Assembly: GCA_026416815.1 (NCBI GenBank)
Contig: JAOAEJ010000096.1
Location: 1 to 42,392 of the forward strand
Direction of reading: 5' to 3'
Length of the DNA: 42,392 nt
From: Clostridia bacterium
Lineage (GTDB): Bacteria; Bacillota; Clostridia; Acetivibrionales; DSM-2933
Shown here: positions 32,509-39,891 of the stretch, one piece after another
How the letters are laid out: each line of letters opens with the position of its first letter
How positions within the stretch are numbered: position 1 is the first letter of the stretch
Translations under genes and position numbers: made by a program
Notes under the pieces: model-generated
Seen by the model: the letters and a program-made list of their open reading frames with translations, nothing else
What the model was told of the DNA's origin: nothing
Databases searched by the model: none

Positions 32509-32682
32509 TTCAGGTGACAGTTATTTTAAATTTTGATCAGAAGAGAGTATTGCAAACAAAGCCTTGATTACAAGGGTCTATCAAAGTGAGTTTTATCTTC
32601 TGATCGATATTCAGTTATGGAGCAAGTACCTCAATAGAAATTCTAATTTTTACAAACATATCTCGCACTCCTTTCACCTGAA
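32509..32682 (-). promoter_or_regulatory. Leader RNA with competing pairings (putative attenuator)
   Basis: On the minus strand, ATTCAGGTGAAAG (ending in the leader-peptide ribosome site) can pair with a downstream segment CTGTCACCTGAAT; the core is TCACCTGAA at 32674-32682 against TTCAGGTGA at 32509-32517 on the plus strand. Inside lies a perfect 10-bp stem, GATCAGAAGA (32535-32544) with TCTTCTGATC (32596-32605), which itself holds a CCTTG/CAAGG hairpin (32562-32575). A ribosome on the leader peptide would cover the 5' arm and change which pairs form before T1 and T2. The mechanism is inferred. Confidence 0.55.
32615..32659 (-). CDS. 14-residue leader peptide MFVKIRISIEVLAP
   Basis: ATG at 32659 has AAGGAG at 8-nt spacing and lies about 50 nt after the promoter -10 box. 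The TAA stop is followed by RNA stems and two terminators. A short hydrophobic, I/V-rich peptide in this position resembles the leader peptides of ribosome-targeting antibiotic-resistance genes (erm-type attenuators). I see no run of a single amino acid that would suggest amino-acid attenuation. Confidence 0.55.
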   Translation of the reverse strand: MFVKIRISIEVLAP

Positions 32683-32713
32683 TTTGATTTCTAAAAAATG
32701 CTATTACAGTATA

Positions 32714-32742
32714 ATTGTAATGTAATAGTACGCAGCAGTCAA
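32714..32742 (-). promoter_or_regulatory. Promoter of the ribosome-repair operon
   Basis: The minus strand reads TTGACT (32737-32742), a 17-nt spacer and TACAAT (32714-32719). The transcript would start near 32707, giving a leader of about 400 nt before the HTH gene. Confidence 0.7.
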
Positions 32743-32799
32743 TAAGGATTGAATACTGTAAATCGGTTGTAATATTAGCCTGAAGAATAGAAGAACATA

Positions 32800-32824
32800 A
32801 AATAGGGAGACCTTGCGGCCTCCC
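32800..32824 (-). terminator. Terminator after the large membrane protein gene
   Basis: On the minus strand GGGAGGCC and GGTCTCCC form a stem with one mismatch and a small GCAA-like loop at 32805-32824, followed by TATTTTAT. It separates the 33075-34991 gene from the repair operon promoter. Confidence 0.55.
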
Positions 32825-32985
32825 ACTAGTATCAGGTGTTAAACCACCTATCTGCATTGTACATTATAACCATCTCCCTTCCAGTGAACTCGCCGGCTAA
32901 GAATATTATCCCACATCGAGCACTATAGAGGAAGGGAAAGAATACCTATAATAATTCTTTCCTAAATTTTAAAAGCTTATATAAG

Positions 32986-33095
32986 TTAGATTTTATATGG
33001 CTCATCATGGGTCAGGTAAGCCAGTATATCGTACTTAACGCTGCTTTTCTCCAACCATGATTTGATTTCTTTCTCTATTTGAGAGTCTTGCTTTG
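32986..33095 (-). pseudogene. Coding-like tail in another frame past the 638-aa protein stop
   Basis: The minus strand from about 33095 to a TAA at 32986 encodes Q-I-E-K-E-I-K-S-W-L-E-K-S-S-V-K-Y-D-I-L-A-Y-L-T and a short end in the frame next to that of the membrane protein. It looks like a genuine amphipathic C-terminus. A one-base frameshift near 33080-33095 could have cut off this tail, or it may be the end of a deleted gene. Confidence 0.35.
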
Positions 33096-34991
33096 ATACA
33101 AATTCTTAGCACGCTCAGATACAGCAAAAATGAATATATCCCCATTTTGGAATACAACAGGATAATTACTTAAGAAGAAGCTAGGTTCAATATTGAATTT
33201 CCCCTTTTCGTAGCTGCTGAAATAAACGTAATCTATATTATGTTTTACCGAAAGAGTTTTAAAGCTTTCCGGATTCTTATACATTGCTTCCACATCTTGA
33301 GCTCTTTCTTGATATCCTACACCATGAAAATGAAGGAATATAGGAGTACCTGAAAGAACATTACGTCCGGTGAGAGATGAAACGGCGTTGTTATGATTGT
33401 CAGAGGTTATAAACATAGCGTCTTTAGGTGTATTACTCTTTATAAACTTAGCCGCTTCAACCTCGTTCGGGCCAAAAAGCATGTAGCTTGATTTAACTTC
33501 CCGGCCTACAGTTAGTGCGCCGGAGAAGGTGCAAAAGATTAGCGCAATGACTAGTATTGACCATTTTGCTCTTATACCCTCCATGCTTTTATAAACCTTC
33601 CAGAGGAAATCTGAAACAAGTATAACGGTGAATATATACCATATATAGAAAAGCTTATTATTATCATAAGTGTTTGGTTGAAAAAGAACAAATTCAGCAA
33701 TTATAAATATCAATAACGCTCCAGAGTAAACCGAGAGCTCTTTACGCCTTGCCGCAAGAAGAGCAGGAAACAACAGTATAAAGACAAGTCCCACATTTTT
33801 AATCCAGAACCATGACCATATATCGCCTTCATTTGCCCAATCGAAATGAAGTTTCACGAAATCTCCACCGGTTGATTGCGGGAAGGTCCAATAAAAAAGC
33901 TGGGGCAGCGAAAGCAGCAGTGCCGGGATGCCAAAGTCTAGCCAGTTGAGTATATATTCCTTCTTGTTTTGCTGCTGAAAGAAATAGACTGCAAACCAAG
34001 CTGCGGATATTATGCCCATTGCTAAGAATGAGTGGGTATGTACCATTGGCATTAGACCGGAAACAATTCCTGCATAGGCAAAATACCTTTTGTTCTCTCC
34101 ATTAACTGCGTTATACAGCAGCCAAATAGCCAGAATAATAAAAGTCCACCCTGCAAGAGAGGTTCTTTGAGGAATAATCATGTCGCATATGACATTTGAC
34201 CACCTTATAAAGTGCTCGTTGTAATTGGTTGGAGTGTTATACCAGGCACTAAAGATACGTGTAAAGTTGGAAGGGTCTTTAGCCAGTCCATCCATAAAGT
34301 ATATAAAACCAAATCCACCGTTAAAAAAGAAAATCAAAGTTGAGAATGCAGAAGCAAATTTGTTTTTTAATATCTCGTTAGCTAATATAAAGAATCCCGA
34401 CACAAGGGTAAGAGCCATTACAAAGCTAGGGATTAGAACAGCCAATCTAAGGGGTGTACCGAAAAGATATAGGGATGAGGACAGTGAGTCTGCAAGAAAC
34501 GGATAACTCAAAATCTTGCCGGGGAATATGGAGTATTCCGGAGGGAAAATGCCCTGCTCAGCAATACTGGTTATAATCCCTAAATGGAGACTTAAATCAC
34601 CATAGGTAGACTGACCGACGTACAGACCGCCATCGTTACCGGGAGCAATTATATGAGTGTTCAATAAATACGCAATGAGTAGAAAAATTGGGAGAGTAAC
34701 AGCAGCCATAACAACATCGCTACCATCAGACTGATATTTGAGACAGCCTTCTTTAGCATAAAGCTTTCTTATTATCAAATAGAGGATAACCATTGCAAGC
34801 AAGGCTAAAAGATGACTTGTTTTTGTGAATCCTATAAACAGTGAGAAGGGAACCACCAGCCACATTAAACCAAGAAGCCCTACTAGTAAACCGACCCAAG
34901 CCCTTACATAAATAGGCCGTTCCCCAAAAACTCTGTTCGAAATAGCCAAGCCGAGAACTAAGAATGCAAGAAGAAGCAAAATACCATACAT
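33075..34991 (-). CDS. Polytopic membrane protein, GT-C glycosyltransferase-like (638 aa)
   Basis: About twelve hydrophobic segments with a polar C-terminal region of about 120 residues. Between the early helices lies D-G-G-L-Y-V-G-Q-S-T-Y-G-D-L-S-L-H-L-G-I-I, and then F-P-P-E-Y-S-I-F-P-G-K-I-L-S-Y-P-F-L-A-D. This resembles the first extracytoplasmic loop of GT-C type transferases, where acidic residues bind lipid-linked sugars. The C-terminal domain has P-K-D-A-M-F-I-T-S-D-N-H-N-N. I cannot name a subfamily. AGGGGGT precedes the ATG. A frameshift may have removed a short tail. It is probably the last gene after the radical-SAM group upstream. Confidence 0.6.
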   Translation of the reverse strand: MYGILLLLAFLVLGLAISNRVFGERPIYVRAWVGLLVGLLGLMWLVVPFSLFIGFTKTSHLLALLAMVILYLIIRKLYAKEGCLKYQSDGSDVVMAAVTLPIFLLIAYLLNTHIIAPGNDGGLYVGQSTYGDLSLHLGIITSIAEQGIFPPEYSIFPGKILSYPFLADSLSSSLYLFGTPLRLAVLIPSFVMALTLVSGFFILANEILKNKFASAFSTLIFFFNGGFGFIYFMDGLAKDPSNFTRIFSAWYNTPTNYNEHFIRWSNVICDMIIPQRTSLAGWTFIILAIWLLYNAVNGENKRYFAYAGIVSGLMPMVHTHSFLAMGIISAAWFAVYFFQQQNKKEYILNWLDFGIPALLLSLPQLFYWTFPQSTGGDFVKLHFDWANEGDIWSWFWIKNVGLVFILLFPALLAARRKELSVYSGALLIFIIAEFVLFQPNTYDNNKLFYIWYIFTVILVSDFLWKVYKSMEGIRAKWSILVIALIFCTFSGALTVGREVKSSYMLFGPNEVEAAKFIKSNTPKDAMFITSDNHNNAVSSLTGRNVLSGTPIFLHFHGVGYQERAQDVEAMYKNPESFKTLSVKHNIDYVYFSSYEKGKFNIEPSFFLSNYPVVFQNGDIFIFAVSERAKNLYQSKTLK

Positions 34992-35083
34992 TTAGTGTAA
35001 CAACCCCCTATAAACGTTTTGTTTGCGAATCCTTAGCAACAGATGAGGGATTTGCAAAAGTCCAATAATTTATTATAGCAATC

Positions 35084-35317
35084 TTACGTAATCATTACAA
35101 TATGTATGGATATTCCAAAGTGACGATTGAGTAATAAGTATGGCCCAAACACTGCATATGAAGATAGTTTACATAGGTGACATGCCTCCATATTGGTTCC
35201 ATAGGCATAGGAGCCTCCGGTTGTAAGCAGAATTATGTTGCTGCCGAGGTGATTATCAGACCTTAAAAAGCCGTATTCATTGCTTTGAAGTTTGGCTTTG
35301 ATTTTTTCAACACTCAT
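35084..35317 (-). pseudogene. Truncated nucleotidyltransferase (77 aa)
   Basis: The first 45 residues look like the start of a nucleotidyltransferase of the DNA polymerase beta-like superfamily, with T-T-G-G-S-Y-A-Y-G-T-N-M-E. The expected S-D-x-D catalytic motif does not follow; instead the sequence runs into an unrelated hydrophobic end and stops. The full family is over 200 aa, so this is probably a gene with an internal deletion or frameshift. The ATG overlaps the radical-SAM stop as ATGA, so it was once translationally coupled to that gene. Confidence 0.55.
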
Positions 35318-36420
35318 CTATTTTTTACCTCATCTTTCATCCAACATCCCGGATCGGTGTTAAAAGGATTACCGGTTACTGCATAAGACAGACACTTCAA
35401 ACCACCGCGGCAAAGCTTTGAGTAGAAGCAGCTGCTGCAGTTGTCACCGGATTTATACTTATCCCGTAACTCTTTTAAAAGCTTGGAGTTATAATACAAC
35501 TCTGGCAGAGGTGTTTCCATTAGATTACCTACCACAATAGGCATTCGGCGGCAGGGGAGAAGGTAGCCGTTAGGCTGGACTGTGATTAGGGTATCTCCCG
35601 CAGTGCAGTGGTAAGGCTTTCCACCGTCTACAAGGAATTGTAGAGCACGATTCATTGTAATTTCAGTACGGCTGGACCAAAAACGCAGCGGCTTTTTCTT
35701 GCACCTATGCATTATCTCAAAAAACTCCTGTGTTTCATTTGGTGTAAGCAGCTTGTCGCATAATTCCGTGCCGCTTCCAGCGGGAATGAGCCTATCGGAC
35801 CAAACCTTGGCAACTCGCAGCCTCCTTCCGAGAAATGCAACATCGGGGAACTCTTTGTAGTTATCTCTATGAGCTGTAAAAGAAATATAAGTACGTATAC
35901 CTTCCTTAACCAGCAGCTTTATAGATTCACATACCTTCCTATAACTTTCGTTACCCCGTATTTTATCATGCGTAACCTCATTGCCTTCTATACTAACTTG
36001 CACAAATGAAGGCTGCAACTTTTTTAGATAGCGTGATACCGCCGGGGTAATAAGACTGCCATTTGTAAGTATAGAGAAGCTGAAAAGGTGTTTATGGGAA
36101 GACAATACCTCAAGTAATCTCATGAAATCCTCACGAACAAAGGGTTCTCCCCCTGTGACCGTTATATGAGAGCGGAAGTTTTGAGTCTTCGTTTTAGCAT
36201 TCCTGATAAGAAGCAGCTGCTTAAACTGCTCAAGAATTGATAAAAGCTGAGTATAGTCTAATTCTTTACCGGAGTAATCTTCCTGGTAGCAATGGGTACA
36301 CCTATAGTTACACCTTTCGGTAATATGCCACTGAAGCAACAGACCTTTAGAACAGCCTGCTGCTTCAGATAAACAATGTGATCGGGCTATATTATCAAAA
36401 CTTCTCAACTTCCGCCACAT
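35314..36420 (-). CDS. Radical-SAM/SPASM-type protein, probable peptide maturase (368 aa)
   Basis: The radical-SAM loop is C-N-Y-R-C-T-H-C (Cys37, Cys41, Cys44), followed by V-T-G-G-E-P as the SAM-binding GGE motif. The C-terminal region has C-R-R-M-P, C-S-S-C-F-Y-S-K-L-C-R-G-G and C-W-M-K-D, a SPASM/twitch-like set of extra cysteines for auxiliary Fe-S clusters. Such enzymes often modify peptides. The start region overlaps the last 16 nt of the upstream gene for a Gly/Cys-tailed protein. GGAGG abuts the ATG, so a TTG at 36408 is another possible start. It is unlikely to be the sulfatase-maturing enzyme, being 30 kb away and tied to a different partner. Confidence 0.8.
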   Translation of the reverse strand: MWRKLRSFDNIARSHCLSEAAGCSKGLLLQWHITERCNYRCTHCYQEDYSGKELDYTQLLSILEQFKQLLLIRNAKTKTQNFRSHITVTGGEPFVREDFMRLLEVLSSHKHLFSFSILTNGSLITPAVSRYLKKLQPSFVQVSIEGNEVTHDKIRGNESYRKVCESIKLLVKEGIRTYISFTAHRDNYKEFPDVAFLGRRLRVAKVWSDRLIPAGSGTELCDKLLTPNETQEFFEIMHRCKKKPLRFWSSRTEITMNRALQFLVDGGKPYHCTAGDTLITVQPNGYLLPCRRMPIVVGNLMETPLPELYYNSKLLKELRDKYKSGDNCSSCFYSKLCRGGLKCLSYAVTGNPFNTDPGCWMKDEVKNR

Positions 36421-37382
36421 CCTCCACCACAGCCACCGCAGCCGCCACCGCTATCACTGCCTCCACCACAACCGCCTCCACTATCACTGCTTCCACTGTC
36501 ATTGCTCCCATTGTCACTGTCCCCGCTGTCACTGCTAATAAAGGAAGAATCCCCTGTAGTATAGCCTGAAGAATTAGTATTATAGCTTCCGAAAGCATTG
36601 CGATAGGGTGAAAATATATCATCCGATAGTACTGCAAGCCCAAAAAGCGAGAAAGAGAATGCCGGGTCAATATCGTAATAAGTACTTGATGAGTTTTGAG
36701 GTTTTTTAAGCCACCTAAAATGATCGGATAGAGACTTGAGATAATTGCGTCCCAGTACAGTTAGATTGTCGGAACGACCGCTTATTACCAGGAGTGTGGC
36801 AACAAAAGAAAACACCATAGCAATAACAAGGAAAAGCACAGGTTTATCCCGTGTAATTCCAAGAAGCAGTTTAAAACCGCCTATGCTCATCAATATAGCT
36901 AAAATCACTCTTCTAGCCAGACTTGTGCGTTTTTCATCATCAGGAGTTTTTATAAGCCTTAACTCAGTTAGCTGCATATAGACCGGCTCAAGAAGGCTCT
37001 TGATTTTTGCAACAAAACGAATGTTAGAAAGCTCACTGACTTTCTTAGGCTGTCTTACATAATCCAGTATTTCTTTTTCTATAGCAGTCAAAGAACTATC
37101 ATCCATTGTAGTACTTTGTACCATTGCAGAATTTCCGTTACCTTCTATAGATATAAATTTCCGGCTCCATAGACTGAAGGTCACTGTTTGGATAACATGT
37201 CTGGGTCCTCCCTTTAAAGCAGCTACAGAAATAGAGTCTAATTGTGTGGGGGAAGGTAATGGGTAACGAGTCGAACCATCATCGTTTGACCAACGCCATC
37301 CCATATAAATACAAACTACCGAAAGAACGCAGTAAAACAAAAGAAATAAAGGGCCTGGTATTGCAATAAAAGCGTCCAGCAT
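36405..37382 (-). CDS. TIGR04222-like membrane protein with Gly/Ser/Cys-rich tail (325 aa)
   Basis: An N-terminal transmembrane helix is followed by P-S-P-T-Q-L-D-S-I-S-V-A-A-L-K-G-G, then a helical region, two central transmembrane helices (about 165-205) and D-P-A-F-S-F-S-L-F-G-L-A-V-L. This order matches TIGR04222 domain proteins. From about residue 275 the chain becomes Ser/Gly/Asp-rich and ends with four cysteines separated only by glycine and a few Ser/Asp (G-G-G-C repeated). The tail looks like a modification substrate for the radical-SAM protein whose gene overlaps its 3' end. The product and purpose are unknown. Confidence 0.75.
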   Translation of the reverse strand: MLDAFIAIPGPLFLLFYCVLSVVCIYMGWRWSNDDGSTRYPLPSPTQLDSISVAALKGGPRHVIQTVTFSLWSRKFISIEGNGNSAMVQSTTMDDSSLTAIEKEILDYVRQPKKVSELSNIRFVAKIKSLLEPVYMQLTELRLIKTPDDEKRTSLARRVILAILMSIGGFKLLLGITRDKPVLFLVIAMVFSFVATLLVISGRSDNLTVLGRNYLKSLSDHFRWLKKPQNSSSTYYDIDPAFSFSLFGLAVLSDDIFSPYRNAFGSYNTNSSGYTTGDSSFISSDSGDSDNGSNDSGSSDSGGGCGGGSDSGGGCGGCGGGCGGS

Positions 37383-37493
37383 TAAAATAACACCTCACTG
37401 ACTTTACAATATAGAGTTAGAGTTACGTGTAAAACATTGTTCCCTTTAATTATACCAGAAGCTGGGTTATATAGTAAGTGTAAATAAAACATA

Positions 37494-37522
37494 TTGACAA
37501 CGGATAAATATGGTAGTATAAT
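37494..37522 (+). promoter_or_regulatory. Full-consensus sigma-A promoter of pncA-pncB
   Basis: TTGACA (37494-37499), exactly 17 nt, TATAAT (37517-37522). About 80 nt of AT-rich leader follow before the AAAGGAGATG ribosome site. No terminator-like hairpin is seen in that leader. Confidence 0.8.
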
Positions 37523-37606
37523 CATATTAACAAATTGATAATAACATTAAATAAATAATAAACATATAAGTGATTAAGCGTACTAGACAATAAAGGAGAT
37601 GATTTT

Positions 37607-38281
37607 ATGTTTAATATCAAAAGGGAAGATTTTATAAAAAGAAGCACAGAAACGTTAAATGCGATATTGGACATGTTGGAAGATCTTGCAGCAGTAAACC
37701 TAAAGGAGTTAAAAGTTGAGAACACAGTTCTTATAATGGTAGATATGATTAATGGATTTACAAGAGAGGGAGCATTGCAAAGCCCTAGGGTAGAAGCGCT
37801 TATACCCGAAATAACCAGGCTTTCTAGAGTATGTGGGGAACAAGGCATAGGAAAGCTTGCCTTTGCAGACTGCCATACACAAGTATCACCGGAGTTCGGA
37901 GCCTACCCCGTACACTGTCTAGCAGGTACACGGGAAGGTGAAGTTGTTGATGAGCTGAAAGCTGTCGGCGGCTATGAACTGATTGAGAAAAATTCTACTA
38001 ATGGGTTTCTGGAAGAAAAGTTCCAAGAGTGGTTGAAGGCAAATCCTCAAATAGATAATTTTATAGTGGTAGGGGATTGCACCGATATATGTGTACAGCA
38101 GTTTGCAATAACGCTAAAGACTTATTACAATATAGTTAATAAAAACGTACGGGTAATAGTGCCCGTAAATGCAGTTGATACTTATGATTTTGCGATACAC
38201 AATGGTGATTTAATGCAGGTAATGGCACTATACAATATGATGGGCAACGGTATCGAAGTAGTAAAAGGCATAGAAGATTAA
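37607..38281 (+). CDS. pncA: Nicotinamidase-like isochorismatase-family hydrolase (224 aa)
   Basis: Cysteine hydrolase with the catalytic triad Asp46 (V-D-M-I-N-G-F), Lys128 (I-E-K-N-S-T-N-G-F) and Cys162 (G-D-C-T-D-I-C-V-Q-Q). The metal-site residues D-C-H-T and V-H-C are also in place. It would convert nicotinamide to nicotinate. The 15-nt gap to a nicotinate phosphoribosyltransferase gene makes this role the most likely within the family. AAGGAG precedes the ATG, downstream of a consensus promoter. The N-terminal 36 residues are longer than in classic PncA. Confidence 0.82.
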   Translation: MFNIKREDFIKRSTETLNAILDMLEDLAAVNLKELKVENTVLIMVDMINGFTREGALQSPRVEALIPEITRLSRVCGEQGIGKLAFADCHTQVSPEFGAYPVHCLAGTREGEVVDELKAVGGYELIEKNSTNGFLEEKFQEWLKANPQIDNFIVVGDCTDICVQQFAITLKTYYNIVNKNVRVIVPVNAVDTYDFAIHNGDLMQVMALYNMMGNGIEVVKGIED

Positions 38282-38296
38282 GCGGAGGGATTATAT

Positions 38297-39757
38297 ATGG
38301 AAAACACGATGTGGAAAGAAAAAATTAATATGACAATGTTAACGGATTTTTATGAACTCACAATGGCAAACGGTTATTTTGAGAACGGCCTAAAGGATAA
38401 AATCACTTACTTTGATATGTTTTTCAGGAAAATACCCGATAACGGCGGCTTTGCTATCATGGCAGGAGTGCAGCAGCTGATAGAATATTTAAAAAACCTT
38501 TCCTTCAATGAAGATGATATAGAATACCTCAGGAGCAAAAAACTATTCAGTGAAGAATTCCTTGGATATCTCAAGAGCTTCAAGTTTAGCTGCGATGTAT
38601 GGGCGATTCCAGAAGGAACCCCCATATTTCCAAACGAGCCTATTCTAACTGTCAAAGGTCCTGCTATAGAGGCTCAGTTTATAGAAACAATGGTACTGTT
38701 GACAATAAATCATCAGAGCTTGATAGCAACAAAGGCAAACAGGATAGTAAGAGCAGCACAGGGAAGGTCGGTGCTTGAATTCGGTTCCAGAAGAGCACAG
38801 GGATATGACGGAGCTGTTCTTGGTGCAAGGGCTGCATATATAGGAGGTTGTCACGGTACTGCTTGCACTATAACTGAAAGGGATTTTGGGGTGCCGGTTA
38901 TCGGTACTATGGCTCACAGCTGGATACAGATGTTTCCCACAGAGCTTGAGGCCTTCAGGGCTTATGCAAAGGTCTATCCCGAAAACTGTGTATTCCTGGT
39001 GGATACCTATAACGTACTCAAATCAGGTGTACCTAACGCTATAAAGGTATTCAATGAAGAGGTTATACCGAGAGGATTCAGACCAAAGGGTATAAGAATT
39101 GACAGCGGAGATATAACCTACCTTTCAAAAGAAGCGAGAAAACTGCTTGATGAAGCAGGGTTTCACGACTGTATGATAGTAGCGTCCAACTCACTTGACG
39201 AGTATATCATCAGAGATATTTTGCAGCAAGGTGCAAAAGTAGACCTTTTCGGTGTAGGTGAAAGACTTATTACTTCCAAATCTGAGCCTGTATTTGGAGG
39301 GGTATACAAACTGGTGGGAGTAGAGGAAGGTGGACAAATCGCACCTAGAATAAAACTGAGTGAAAATGTGGGGAAAATAACGAATCCATGCTTTAAGCAG
39401 CTATACAGGCTGTATGACCGTACCAATGGAAAGGCACTGGTTGATGTTATTACTCTAGCAGATGAAACAATAGATGATACAAAACCCTACGAGATATTCG
39501 ACCCGGAATACACATGGAAGAGAAAGACAATCACTAACTTTTATGCTAAAAAACTTCAGGTCAAGATTTTTGAAAATGGGCAATGCATTTACAACAGCCC
39601 TGATTTGAATACCATTAGGAATTACTGCAAAGAGCAGATTGATACCCTTTGGGATGAAGTACTAAGATTTGAGAACCCTCATAAATACTATGTGGATTTA
39701 TCTAAACAACTATGGGATATCAAGAATAAGTTACTTCAAGAACATTCCGTATTATAG
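38297..39757 (+). CDS. pncB: Nicotinate phosphoribosyltransferase (486 aa)
   Basis: Converts nicotinate, PRPP and ATP to nicotinate mononucleotide for NAD salvage. It begins M-L-T-D-F-Y-E-L-T-M-A-N-G-Y-F, has E-F-G-S-R-R-A-Q-G near residue 155, H-S-W-I-Q-M-F, and the phosphate-binding R-I-D-S-G-D-I-T-Y-L-S near residue 260, with V-A-S-N-S-L-D-E later. Full length for the clostridial type. GCGGAGGG precedes the ATG. It is downstream of pncA in one transcript. Confidence 0.93.
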   Translation: MENTMWKEKINMTMLTDFYELTMANGYFENGLKDKITYFDMFFRKIPDNGGFAIMAGVQQLIEYLKNLSFNEDDIEYLRSKKLFSEEFLGYLKSFKFSCDVWAIPEGTPIFPNEPILTVKGPAIEAQFIETMVLLTINHQSLIATKANRIVRAAQGRSVLEFGSRRAQGYDGAVLGARAAYIGGCHGTACTITERDFGVPVIGTMAHSWIQMFPTELEAFRAYAKVYPENCVFLVDTYNVLKSGVPNAIKVFNEEVIPRGFRPKGIRIDSGDITYLSKEARKLLDEAGFHDCMIVASNSLDEYIIRDILQQGAKVDLFGVGERLITSKSEPVFGGVYKLVGVEEGGQIAPRIKLSENVGKITNPCFKQLYRLYDRTNGKALVDVITLADETIDDTKPYEIFDPEYTWKRKTITNFYAKKLQVKIFENGQCIYNSPDLNTIRNYCKEQIDTLWDEVLRFENPHKYYVDLSKQLWDIKNKLLQEHSVL

Positions 39758-39771
39758 AAGGGAGTTTGAAA

Positions 39772-39831
39772 ATGGAACAAAGAATAGAAATCATTCAAGG
39801 CGATACTACAAATAGTTGTATAGATAATTGA
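39772..39831 (+). pseudogene. N-terminal remnant of a macro-domain (ADP-ribose) protein
   Basis: GAAGGGAG precedes an ATG. The 19 codons read M-E-Q-R-I-E-I-I-Q-G-D-T-T and then stop soon after. I-x-I-I-Q-G-D-I-T is the usual first strand of macro-domain O-acetyl-ADP-ribose deacetylases. The ADP-ribose-binding remainder is missing, so the gene is probably deleted here. It would have been the third gene of the NAD-salvage operon. Confidence 0.45.
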
Positions 39832-39891
39832 ATTCCATGTTTCGCAGGTGTTAATATATAAGCAAACAACAAAGTTTCCGGAGGCATAAAT

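Noticed and set aside
32615..32857. 80-aa minus-strand ORF extending upstream of the 14-codon leader peptide
   Set aside because: The extension runs through the promoter and the terminator of the upstream gene; only the last 14 codons have a ribosome-binding site.
35314..36420. Anaerobic sulfatase-maturing enzyme for the sulfatase at 2679
   Set aside because: It is more than 30 kb away and translationally coupled to a different, Cys-tailed partner gene; nothing in the sequence links it to the sulfatase.
36395..36670. 91-aa Val/Ala-rich ORF on the minus strand over the Gly/Cys tail
   Set aside because: It is the out-of-frame reading of the repetitive Gly/Cys codons of the TIGR04222-like gene; low complexity and no independent ribosome site.
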